Shown: one piece after another, positions 1 through 6,207 of the stretch | Position numbering within the stretch: position 1 is the first letter of the stretch | Layout: each line of letters opens with the position of its first letter | Assembly (NCBI GenBank): GCA_947380835.1 | Contig: CANCSL010000056.1 | Location: 1-6,976, forward strand | Length of the DNA: 6,976 nt | Source: Actinomycetota bacterium | Lineage (GTDB): Bacteria > Actinomycetota > Actinomycetes > Nanopelagicales > Nanopelagicaceae | Direction of reading: 5' to 3' | The notes under the pieces: model-generated | Database searches by the model: none | Seen by the model: the letters and a program-made list of their open reading frames with translations, nothing else | What the model was told of the DNA's origin: nothing | Program-made: the position numbers and the translations under genes

Positions 1-705
1 GCGCGAAAAGACAAGAGAGTCATCTCTGATCACGAGACTTTGATCGCAGATGTAAATGGAGTCGTACCAAAGTGGAAGATGGATAAGCAGCCTTACTTCG
101 CAAGACGCGGGATTGAGCTGATTGTTCTTGTGCCTTTCATCATTGCCGGGCTGCTCATCGGTACCGCAAGTATTGAATCGCAGAAAATCACAAGAGAACT
201 AAACGCAACTTATCTCAAGACATACAACCTGAACCACAAGTGGAACGACCAAATCAAACCTGTAACCAATTTGATAACTCACCTTTCACGTACGGTTTCA
301 AAGGCGCAGTATGCAATTGAGGTAGCAAAAGCAAAAGGCGTTGTAGACCAGGCCGCACCACTCATTGCCGCTACCGAAACCGAAATTCAATACCAGTGCG
401 ATCATGTCCAGAAGAGAACCACCGGTAGCAACAACGAGGCAAAGTATCGGGCAATCTTGGTTTCATCGATGATGGATACTTGCCATAGCCTTCCCATTCA
501 ATCGCGCGAACTCTTCGCGATGGTTAATCTGCAGATCTCAAATGCATCAAATGCCGAAATTCAAAAACACCAAAACCTTTTTGATGCCGAGTATTACCGT
601 CGCATCGCTGCACAGAAGCAAGTACTTATTATCTCTGGCGCACTCACCGAGCGTCGCAAAGTGAAGTCTACGATCTCCATCTGGACAGTTCTTTCACCCA
701 TTTAA
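1..705 (+). CDS. Unrecognised membrane-anchored protein, 5' end outside window or start unresolved
   Basis: The frame is open from the first base to a TAA at 703-705, so the gene may begin outside the window. Internal start candidates are TTG at 40 and ATG at 79; neither has a convincing Shine-Dalgarno. One clear hydrophobic segment (about 118-177, reading IELIVLVPFIIAGLLIGTAS) is preceded by basic residues (YFARRG). From the ATG at 79 this would be an N-terminal signal anchor at about residues 13-32, leaving roughly 175 residues outside the membrane if the positive-inside rule holds. That remainder is mostly polar and probably helical, with two cysteines (in QYQCDHV and MDTCHS). A LemA-like fold was considered but its conserved motifs are absent. 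The C-terminal tail after ISGALTERR looks unlike a folded domain end. I do not recognise the family and assign no function. It is followed by a terminator and converges on the PHI-1-like gene. Confidence 0.6.
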   Translation, partial: ARKDKRVISDHETLIADVNGVVPKWKMDKQPYFARRGIELIVLVPFIIAGLLIGTASIESQKITRELNATYLKTYNLNHKWNDQIKPVTNLITHLSRTVSKAQYAIEVAKAKGVVDQAAPLIAATETEIQYQCDHVQKRTTGSNNEAKYRAILVSSMMDTCHSLPIQSRELFAMVNLQISNASNAEIQKHQNLFDAEYYRRIAAQKQVLIISGALTERRKVKSTISIWTVLSPI

Positions 706-740
706 CCCTTATTTAGCAAGGTTTTTCTTACCTAAAATAG

Positions 741-782
741 AAAATGCACCACCCCTTACCGATCTAAGGGTGGTGCATTTTT
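741..782. terminator. Strong bidirectional intrinsic terminator
   Basis: A 14-bp perfect stem pairs 741-754 (AAAATGCACCACCC) with 768-781 (GGGTGGTGCATTTT). Beyond one bulged C at 755, TTA (756-758) pairs with TAA (765-767), leaving a six-base loop. A T run follows on the plus strand and a T-rich stretch (TTTTCTATTTT) follows on the minus strand, so it can end both the gene at 1-705 and the convergent gene at 813-2003. A weaker upstream hairpin (704-710 with 718-723, one bulge) followed by TTTTTCTT may add a second stop for plus-strand transcription. Confidence 0.9.
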
Positions 783-812
783 CTTGTGACCTCTTGGAGG
801 TTCTCCCACAAA

Positions 813-2003
813 TTAACTAGCGGTGTTGAGTGCGCACGCCGTTCCATCGGTTTTGGCTATGTTGTTGGAAAGCCAATTCCGTTGAATCAGGTACTTCAGG
901 CCACCGGAGGTGTAGTTGTAGTAATAGTTGTTTAGCAAAGTCTTAGTACCGAAAGTCCAAGAGCACTTGTCGGCATTCTCGGCGCCTTTAGCGTCATACC
1001 AAGCATTCAAGAGTGGATCTGTAAGCGACTCGTCAATTTCGTGCACGAGAATGCTGGTCATGGCATCGACGTAAACATCGCCATTAGGACTGTACTTAGA
1101 TTGTGATGCGCATGCTGAAAGGTATGTGCTGGTGAAATCTTGAATAGCAATATATGGCACCTGAGTTGTACCGACGGTTCCATAGCTGTGCCAACCGCAG
1201 TAAGACTTTCCGAATCCGCTTGAGAGATAGGTGTTGTTCGCTCCGATATATACATAGATAGGTCGAAGTCCACCAGATGTAGTGGGAGTCGGTACTTTCC
1301 CGGTGCTCAACGCTGTTGAGATGAATCCTGCAACTTGTGCATCAGTGATATTTCCACTTGCAGCAATTGCGGATGTAGGTGCGGCGGCTTGCGGCCATGA
1401 AAGAGTTGGTGCAACGTTATTGGTTGCGGTGAAGTACCCGAGGTTGGTGGCAAAGACTTGATTAGCCGCACCTGTGTTTGACGTTGAGGTTCCGAGTGCG
1501 GTGACAAGATTGCTCAGAACTTTGTTCCACAAAGTTTGTCGTGTGGAAGTCCACGTCCCCACCCATACTGGGTAGATTGCAACGTTGCCGGCATAGACCG
1601 ATCCACCGGTATGGAAAGAAATTGGATTTGCAGCCAAAACTGTGGCACGGCCACTGGGAGTTGAAGTTTGAGCGACCCATGCCGCCTCGGCAGCTTGGTC
1701 ATCATTATTTATCCAAGGTTGACCTGCGAGCAGACCACCTGCAACCACAGGCAAAGTTCCCATAACACCTGACGGCGTCGCGGTCGCTGACGGGCGAGCG
1801 CCCTCACCCAGATTTTGAATTGGGGCGCCTTCGGATCGAATTCCCGAGGCGGCTAATGATGTGTTGGCAGAAGACCCTGAAATATCTCGATGTTCGGCGG
1901 CAACAGCAGAGGAAGTCAAGGTGGCTGCCCAGCCCAGGGCAACGGCGACCGTGGTCGCGCCCAAACGGAGGAGAAGAGAGGATTTGATAATTCTCGGGGA
2001 CAT
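813..2003 (-). CDS. Secreted PHI-1/EXORDIUM-family protein with HExxE motif
   Basis: The 396-residue product starts with a Sec-type signal peptide: basic MSPRIIK, a hydrophobic core at about 11-30, and likely cleavage near SSAVAA at 31-36, so it is exported. A Ser/Thr/Ala/Gly-rich stretch follows (about 37-130). Residues 135-390 resemble phosphate-induced protein 1 (PHI-1/EXORDIUM, Pfam PF04674): IYPVWVGTWT at 143-152 (family I..IWYG.W), CGWHSYG at 269-275 (family CGTHG), SPNGDVYVDAM at 305-315 (family APNGDVGVDGM) and GLKYLIQRNW at 368-377 before C390. Cysteines 269, 298, 347 and 390 could form two disulfides. HEIDESLTDP at 321-330 gives H321-E322-x-x-E325, a possible metal site; I recall the equivalent region in plant members as lacking the His-Glu pair. 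ATG at 2003 has AAAGGA (complement of 2014-2019) ten bases upstream. Plant relatives are cell-wall proteins linked to growth; the bacterial role is unknown. Family placement is from remembered motifs and is fairly secure; enzymatic activity is speculative. Confidence 0.8.
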   Translation of the reverse strand: MSPRIIKSSLLLRLGATTVAVALGWAATLTSSAVAAEHRDISGSSANTSLAASGIRSEGAPIQNLGEGARPSATATPSGVMGTLPVVAGGLLAGQPWINNDDQAAEAAWVAQTSTPSGRATVLAANPISFHTGGSVYAGNVAIYPVWVGTWTSTRQTLWNKVLSNLVTALGTSTSNTGAANQVFATNLGYFTATNNVAPTLSWPQAAAPTSAIAASGNITDAQVAGFISTALSTGKVPTPTTSGGLRPIYVYIGANNTYLSSGFGKSYCGWHSYGTVGTTQVPYIAIQDFTSTYLSACASQSKYSPNGDVYVDAMTSILVHEIDESLTDPLLNAWYDAKGAENADKCSWTFGTKTLLNNYYYNYTSGGLKYLIQRNWLSNNIAKTDGTACALNTAS

Positions 2004-2257
2004 GTGGGAGGGATCCTTTCGGTTGGTACGCGGGGAAGCGTCAAGATCTCTATGAAGTTTTGCGCGTTAACGACTTTCTCGTCCGAGCCCTCCGGGGAGA
2101 GAAGGAATGAGGTTGTCGTGAGGTTCGTGAGTCTAAAGTGACCCTCAAGTAAAAGGTGAGACTTTAGACTGCGTGTCGGTTTTATTTTGCTACCACTCCG
2201 CCACAGTCAACCAAGTCAGATTCTTTGCTAGCCCCGCCTTTAGTCCATGATTAAGCC
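2004..2257. promoter_or_regulatory. Divergent regulatory region between PHI-1-like gene and decarboxylase
   Basis: This 254-bp gap separates two divergent starts, so it must carry promoters for both. I see no convincing -35/-10 pair for the leftward gene. For the rightward gene, CATGAT lies at 2246-2251, exactly 12 to 7 bases before the ATG at 2258, the position of a -10 box in a leaderless transcript; it matches TATAAT at 4 of 6 positions and there is no Shine-Dalgarno. An 8-bp palindrome CGTTAACG lies near 2066-2073. The main structure is the 10-bp inverted repeat listed separately. Short open frames here lack good start signals. Confidence 0.5.
2130..2170. repeat. Perfect 10-bp inverted repeat, possible operator
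   Basis: AGTCTAAAGT at 2130-2139 is the exact reverse complement of ACTTTAGACT at 2161-2170, separated by 21 bases. The arm centres are 31 bp apart, close to three helical turns, so a protein could meet both half-sites on one face of the DNA. Each arm contains TAGACT, which fits a loose -10 (TAnnnT) on either strand. There is no immediate T run, so a terminator is unlikely. A regulatory role is inferred from symmetry and location only. Confidence 0.45.
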
Positions 2258-3688
2258 ATGGCTTCTCTCCGTGCGAGTGCACCGCTGCTGGATGCATACC
2301 TGCAATATTTGGAGAGCGAGCGCCTTCCGTTCACCATCCCCGGGCACAAGCAACGAACCAGCATGCTTGATCCAGATCTCGGTGCAGTAGTCGACTCGGA
2401 TGTTCCGCTGTATGGCGGGCTAGATGAAATTAAGCTCACCAACCAGACCTTGGCTCGAGCCGAATCTTTGGCGGCGGATCTATGGGGCGCCAATTGGGCC
2501 AGATTCTCAACCGGTGGATCAACCCATGCCAACCAAGCCGTGATCTTGGCCCTTGGCAAACCTGGAGATCGGGTTGCCATCACTCGAACCGCACATCGCT
2601 CGGTGCTCAGTGCGCTGGTACTTGCAGGGCTAGAACCACTATGGATGAGTCCCACCATCGATGATGCAACTGGAGTACCTACGGGAATTCCTCTCAGTGA
2701 GCTCGAACGCGTGCTTCCCGAAAGTCCCATCGCCGTCCTGCTCACCGAACCCGGATACCTAGGAACGATTTCAGACCTGCCCGGGCTCATTGCCAAAGCA
2801 CATGCGAACAAAATCCCCGTGGTTATTGATGCAGCCTGGGGCGGTCATTTCGGCTTTAACTCTAGGTTGCCCAAACATGTAATGGAACTTGGGGCCGATG
2901 CCCTCATTACCAGCGTTCACAAGGCACTCCCTGGTTACAGCGCATCAGCTTTGCTTCTAGCTCGCACCAACCTTCTTGACCGCGCTCGCCTAGAACAAGG
3001 ATTCGAAACAACTCACACAACCTCTCCTGCCGGCGCTCCGTTAGCTTCCATCGATGGCGTTCGTGCGTTGCTGGAAACCCGAGGGACGGAATTGTTAGGG
3101 GCGCTAATTGATGCAGTGTCTGAGTTCAAAAGAGAAGTTCAAGCACAATTTAATATCCCAATTTTTCTTAATGAAACAGATTTCCAATCTGAAAGATTTG
3201 ATCCGTGCAAGATCGTGCTTCGGGCTAATCAATTAGGTGCTTCGGGCGTTGATATTGAACGAAAGTTGCAAGAGAAAAATATTCGAGTGGAAATGGCCGA
3301 CCGCGACACTATTGTCTTTCTGGCGACGTTGGTAGATACCGATCAAACTTTGCGCGAACTAGCCGCCCACCTCATCCCTATTTTGCGCGATGTGCAGTCG
3401 GCTCCGCGTGAAAGCGCAACCGCGTTGAGCTGGGCCGTAAAACCACTTCGAGGATCTTCGATGAGAGATGCTTATTTTGCCGCGACAGAAATGGTCTTGG
3501 CTGTTGATGCCATTGGAAAGATTTCAGCAGATCTTGTTGCTCCTTACCCTCCCGGAGTCGCTGTTCTGGCACCAGGTGAAATTATTACCTCCGAAATAGT
3601 CGAGGGGTTGGCTTCAGCAAAAAGGGCTGGTGTGCGCATCGCCTACGCAACTGATGCGACTTTAAAAACTTATCGTGTAGTGAAATAA
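2258..3688 (+). CDS. Orn/Lys/Arg decarboxylase family, PLP-dependent (fold type I), short Gram-positive form
   Basis: The 476-residue protein should decarboxylate a basic amino acid (arginine, lysine or ornithine) to agmatine, cadaverine or putrescine in the cytosol; the substrate cannot be told from sequence alone. Family motifs run in order: IPGHKQ at 27-32, STGGSTHAN at 84-92, TAHRSV at 111-116 (H113 expected to stack on PLP), VVIDAAWGGHFGF at 188-200 (D191 for the pyridine nitrogen), and TSVHKALPGYSAS at 218-230, where K222 is the Schiff-base lysine. The C-terminal domain (about 385-476) carries PLRGSSMRDAY and the family-typical APYPPGVAVLAPGE at 428-441. It lacks the N-terminal wing domain of the roughly 700-residue inducible enterobacterial enzymes and matches the Bacillus SpeA/YaaO size class. 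The ATG start has no Shine-Dalgarno and may be leaderless. It converges on the methyltransferase gene with only 3 bases between stop codons. Some relatives may act outside polyamine synthesis. Confidence 0.88.
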   Translation: MASLRASAPLLDAYLQYLESERLPFTIPGHKQRTSMLDPDLGAVVDSDVPLYGGLDEIKLTNQTLARAESLAADLWGANWARFSTGGSTHANQAVILALGKPGDRVAITRTAHRSVLSALVLAGLEPLWMSPTIDDATGVPTGIPLSELERVLPESPIAVLLTEPGYLGTISDLPGLIAKAHANKIPVVIDAAWGGHFGFNSRLPKHVMELGADALITSVHKALPGYSASALLLARTNLLDRARLEQGFETTHTTSPAGAPLASIDGVRALLETRGTELLGALIDAVSEFKREVQAQFNIPIFLNETDFQSERFDPCKIVLRANQLGASGVDIERKLQEKNIRVEMADRDTIVFLATLVDTDQTLRELAAHLIPILRDVQSAPRESATALSWAVKPLRGSSMRDAYFAATEMVLAVDAIGKISADLVAPYPPGVAVLAPGEIITSEIVEGLASAKRAGVRIAYATDATLKTYRVVK

Positions 3689-3697
3689 GCCTTATTT
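3683..3697. repeat. 15-bp palindrome spanning both convergent stop codons
   Basis: AAATAAG (3683-3689) and CTTATTT (3691-3697) are exact reverse complements around a single C at 3690. The TAA of the decarboxylase (3686-3688) and the TAA of the methyltransferase (complement of 3692-3694) both lie in it. The seven A/T-rich pairs with a one-base loop cannot form a stable terminator hairpin, and no other terminator is visible between the two genes, so read-through into the opposite gene is likely unless another mechanism stops it. Confidence 0.6.
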
Positions 3698-4891
3698 AAC
3701 GCCTATTTCAGCCATTTTGCTGGCCAGGCGGTTTGCCAGCGCCGGATGCACCTTCCAGGACGAGACCATATTCTGATACAGCTCAATTTCGCCAAGTTCT
3801 GGTTTGGCGTTGGTTTTGACTGCGCGAATCATCAAATTTCGCGGCGTATGTTGACCACCCACAAATTCAATTGTTTCGGCGCGGTATCCCAGAATCTTCA
3901 AAATATGCACACGCAGGGCATCGGTCAAGATGTCTCCTAGGCGCTCTTTAAGCAATCCATGACGGGTGACTAAGTTCCAGGGTTCTGGGGATTCGCTCAG
4001 TTGCGCTTGAATATCGTGATGACAACATGGCGCAGATAAAATTAGTGTTGCTTCATTTATAACCGCCCAAGCCAGCGCATCATCCGTTGCAGTATCACAA
4101 GCATGCAAAGCAATTGCGATATCTACTTTCGTGTTCTTGGTTGCAGCAATTTCTTCGGCTCGAAATTCTATGGTTTCACTTATTCCCAGCGCTTCGGCAA
4201 TATCAGAATTTCGCTTTCGGGATTCTTCACGGATATCGATACCAACAACATGAACCGGTATTCCCTGAGCGCGCAAATACTGATGAGCAGCAAAAGTAAG
4301 GTAGGCGTGTCCACACCCCAGATCGACAATGCGTAGCGGATCATCGAATGTAGGTTGCTGAATTTGGCCAGCCGATATTGCGTTATTGAATGCTGGAACA
4401 AGTAACCTCAAAAACTCTTCTACTTGCATAAATTTGTCTTGACGAGAAGGTTTTATTTTTCCATCTTGATCAGAGATACCGACTTCGATCAAAAATGGAT
4501 CAGAAGGGTCCAACAATCTGGCTTTACTTCGATCGTGAGACAAATTCTGGGCTTTAACGCCCTTCGTAGCAGTTACTAAAGCCTCACCCTTTTTGGTAAT
4601 TCGAATAGAGATCGATTCTTCGGTGGATTCGGCCAGGATATTGGCGTAGCCGCTTGCTAAGAACGCCAAAACGTCAGGATCTTGCGGCGCGAAATTCTTA
4701 GTTGTGGTTCTCACCCCGTCATTGGACATAACTTGTAGGAAGCGTCCCGATTTAAGTTGAATGGGGCGAATATCAATACGGAGAGCAGGAGTTTCCATAT
4801 TTCGACGGCGGCCGGAGAGAACCACCCTAACCAGATGGTCAAAGTCCGAGAGTATTGCAGTCGCCGCATCGAGAGCTGTATCTAGATCCAC
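3692..4891 (-). CDS. SAM-dependent methyltransferase, Methyltransf_32 (METTL25/GSTCD-like) type
   Basis: Read from GTG at 4891 the protein has 399 residues. The open frame extends to an ATG at 5017, but that would overlap the divergent gene and the added residues (CNNRRGGGG) are the translated ribosome binding site: GGGGGAGGTGG ends four bases before the GTG. Residues 1-145 form an N-terminal domain conserved in bacterial members as I recall them (LQVMSNDGVRTTTKNF; ISIRITKKGEALVT). The linker SRQDKFMQVEEFLRLL (149-164) leads into a Rossmann methyltransferase: VDLGCGHAYL (189-198, SAM-binding motif I), VVGIDIRE (D219, ribose contact), HACDTATDDALAWA (263-276), SAPCCHHD (286-293, the diagnostic PCCH motif) and TPRNLMIRAV (349-358). 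The methyl acceptor is unknown; RNA or protein is plausible. Cytosolic, no membrane segment. It is divergent from the GyrI-like gene and ends 3 bases from the decarboxylase stop. Confidence 0.85.
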   Translation of the reverse strand: MDLDTALDAATAILSDFDHLVRVVLSGRRRNMETPALRIDIRPIQLKSGRFLQVMSNDGVRTTTKNFAPQDPDVLAFLASGYANILAESTEESISIRITKKGEALVTATKGVKAQNLSHDRSKARLLDPSDPFLIEVGISDQDGKIKPSRQDKFMQVEEFLRLLVPAFNNAISAGQIQQPTFDDPLRIVDLGCGHAYLTFAAHQYLRAQGIPVHVVGIDIREESRKRNSDIAEALGISETIEFRAEEIAATKNTKVDIAIALHACDTATDDALAWAVINEATLILSAPCCHHDIQAQLSESPEPWNLVTRHGLLKERLGDILTDALRVHILKILGYRAETIEFVGGQHTPRNLMIRAVKTNAKPELGEIELYQNMVSSWKVHPALANRLASKMAEIGVK

Positions 4892-4895
4892 GGTG

Positions 4896-4906
4896 CCACC
4901 TCCCCC
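4896..4906 (-). promoter_or_regulatory. Strong Shine-Dalgarno that fixes the methyltransferase GTG start
   Basis: On the minus strand this reads GGGGGAGGTGG, containing the perfect core GGAGGT (complement of 4898-4903) with six bases before the GTG at 4889-4891. No comparable site precedes the ATG at 5017 or other in-frame starts, so the protein is probably 42 residues shorter than the longest frame. Confidence 0.8.
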
Positions 4907-4937
4907 TCGACGATTGTTGCAACTTTCCTCATGAGTG

Positions 4938-4965
4938 ACTCTACAAGAGTTATTTTTTCGGTCTA
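4938..4965 (-). promoter_or_regulatory. Putative promoter of the methyltransferase gene overlapping a small palindrome
   Basis: On the minus strand TAGACC (complement of 4960-4965) and TAGAGT (complement of 4938-4943) are 16 bases apart, each 4 of 6 to the sigma-70-type -35 and -10 consensus. Transcription would start near 4931, giving a leader of about 40 bases with the Shine-Dalgarno. The -10 overlaps the inverted repeat ACTCT-ACA-AGAGT at 4938-4950, and GAGTGACTC at 4933-4941 is a second overlapping palindrome, so a repressor site is possible. Confidence 0.35.
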
Positions 4966-4972
4966 GTTTTAT

Positions 4973-4978
4973 TACTAT
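4973..4978 (+). promoter_or_regulatory. Putative -10 box of a leaderless transcript for the GyrI-like gene
   Basis: TACTAT lies exactly 12 to 7 bases before the ATG at 4985, so transcription would begin at or next to the start codon. No Shine-Dalgarno lies upstream of this ATG (ATTACTATTTCCAC). This layout is common in actinobacteria. No good -35 was seen. Confidence 0.4.
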
Positions 4979-4984
4979 TTCCAC

Positions 4985-5479
4985 ATGAGCCATGGAGATA
5001 CAAAGATTGTAAATCACTCAGCCCGCACAATCGCCGGCCTGCAGATCATCACCTCTTCCTCCTTTGATGTGGAAAATTTTGAAATGAAGGATGTTCCTCA
5101 ACTGTGGGAATTGTTTTGGAAGCGATTTCCAGAGTTGAATATCGAGCCCAACGGGACCTGCTTTGCTGTGGCCAGTCCGGTCGGCCAAGAAGTGCCTCCG
5201 CTGAAAGTGCACTATCTGGCAGGCGTTGAGGTCGATCCGGAGGCTGCACTGCCTGAGGGGTTTGTTGCCATAGATGTGCCAGCCGGAAATTATCTGCATT
5301 TCACCCATCAAGGATCTTTTGCCACTCTCGACAATTCTTTCCGTGAGGTTTACTTGACGTGGTTTCCAAAATCAGGGTTAGTCCAACGCATTGCCCCGCA
5401 TATTGAAATGTACGACCATCGATCTGCAGCCCCAGAAACTGACACTGCTGAGATGGATATTCTCATTCCCGTTGAATAG
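4985..5479 (+). CDS. Stand-alone GyrI-like small-molecule-binding protein
   Basis: The 164-residue protein has the two-repeat SH2-like fold signature of the GyrI-like/AraC effector-binding superfamily (PF06445 or the related PF14526 integron-cassette group) and no DNA-binding domain. Visible motifs are ARTIAGLQIITSS (13-25), the LWELFWKRFPELN helix (40-52), HYLAGVEVD (76-84), GFVAIDVPAGNYLHFTHQG (92-110), EVYLTWFPKSG (121-131), EMYDHR (141-146) and the final strand EMDILIPV (156-163). Superfamily members bind cationic or hydrophobic ligands, inhibit gyrase (SbmC), or hydrolyse cyclopropane-containing genotoxins. Which applies here is not known. It has no signal peptide, so cytosolic. It is divergent from the methyltransferase and converges on the acetyltransferase, 16 bases from that stop codon and with no terminator between. 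Confidence 0.8.
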   Translation: MSHGDTKIVNHSARTIAGLQIITSSSFDVENFEMKDVPQLWELFWKRFPELNIEPNGTCFAVASPVGQEVPPLKVHYLAGVEVDPEAALPEGFVAIDVPAGNYLHFTHQGSFATLDNSFREVYLTWFPKSGLVQRIAPHIEMYDHRSAAPETDTAEMDILIPVE

Positions 5480-5495
5480 TGGGAACAAACGAGAA

Positions 5496-6206
5496 CTAGC
5501 CGAGCTCAAAATAGTTGAATCTGCCCATGCATATGAAGCCAACCTTTTCGTAAGCCGCTATGGCCGCAGCGTTCTTGCCTGCTACTCCGAGTGCAACTTT
5601 CGATATTCCGTTATGGGCAGATTCGATGAGTACTGCTCTGGTCAATGATTGAGCCAAACCTTCGCCACGATGGTCTTGGTGAACAGCCACGGATGAGAGA
5701 ACGTAACTGCCAGATTCCCATTGTGTAAGCGCTGCAACCGCCAACAGTTCTCCGGATGTATTTCGAAGACCCGACCAAAAAACAATTTCTGGATGGCCGG
5801 GTTTTGTCGAAGATTCTGGGGCTTGGATATTTAAGAAATCGGCAATCTCCTGGTCATCGGAGAGCGGTATATGCCGATGCCCGTCAGTTTCAAGATCTGT
5901 GAACTTGCTGGTGGAGATTACGTAGGCATCCCACTGTCCCGTCAGAACAAATTCGGCAGTTCGTTCGCTTGCAATCGAGCGTGGAATCGAGAAGTTCTTC
6001 CACGTTGGATCTATTTCGACGCCATCTCCAAGGCCTAGGCCATACGGTTCTTCAACTCCACGAGTGAAAGCCAGGGAACTAGCGGTTCCGACCGCTTTCA
6101 CGAATCCAGCAGCTGGCATCCAGGTTTCAAACAGATTTGGACTACCAAATAGTTCCGTTGCCCATTCTTGGGCGCGATCGAAATCGTGCGTTTGCCTCAT
6201 CAACAT
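5496..6206 (-). CDS. GNAT-family N-acetyltransferase
   Basis: The 236-residue protein transfers an acyl group from acyl-CoA to an unknown amine. The GNAT fold is clear in the C-terminal half: GELLAVAALTQWESGSYVLSS (152-172, strands ahead of the CoA site), then VAVHQDHRGEGLAQSLTRA (173-191), with the pyrophosphate-binding loop HRGEGLA at 179-185, VALGVAGKNAAAIAAYEKVGF (204-224) with the usual N..A...YEK.GF, and a final strand. Residues 1-130 lack a recognisable second CoA site and may be a degenerate GNAT-like or substrate-binding domain. The ATG at 6206 begins one base after the TAA of the upstream oxidoreductase (TAA-A-ATG), and no Shine-Dalgarno is visible, so translation is probably coupled. 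An in-frame ATG two codons later is an alternative. It is likely co-transcribed as the second gene of a two-gene operon. Confidence 0.85.
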   Translation of the reverse strand: MLMRQTHDFDRAQEWATELFGSPNLFETWMPAAGFVKAVGTASSLAFTRGVEEPYGLGLGDGVEIDPTWKNFSIPRSIASERTAEFVLTGQWDAYVISTSKFTDLETDGHRHIPLSDDQEIADFLNIQAPESSTKPGHPEIVFWSGLRNTSGELLAVAALTQWESGSYVLSSVAVHQDHRGEGLAQSLTRAVLIESAHNGISKVALGVAGKNAAAIAAYEKVGFICMGRFNYFELG

Positions 6207-6207
6207 T

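Noticed and set aside
40..705. LemA-family assignment for the first gene
   Set aside because: The single N-terminal hydrophobic segment and helical remainder suggested it, but the conserved LemA motifs after the membrane segment are missing.
1541..2141. Several plus-strand open frames antisense to the PHI-1-like gene and its upstream region
   Set aside because: All overlap the signal peptide or mature region of a recognisable secreted protein, lack ribosome binding sites and have low-complexity, basic translations.
2130..2190. The 10-bp inverted repeat as an intrinsic terminator
   Set aside because: The loop would be 21 bases and the T-rich stretch begins about 10 bases after the stem. It lies between divergent starts where no terminator is needed.
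2251..2811. 186-residue minus-strand open frame inside the decarboxylase gene
   Set aside because: It lies antisense to a gene with clear catalytic motifs. Its Ser/Arg/Pro-rich composition is typical of a shadow frame and it has no family resemblance.
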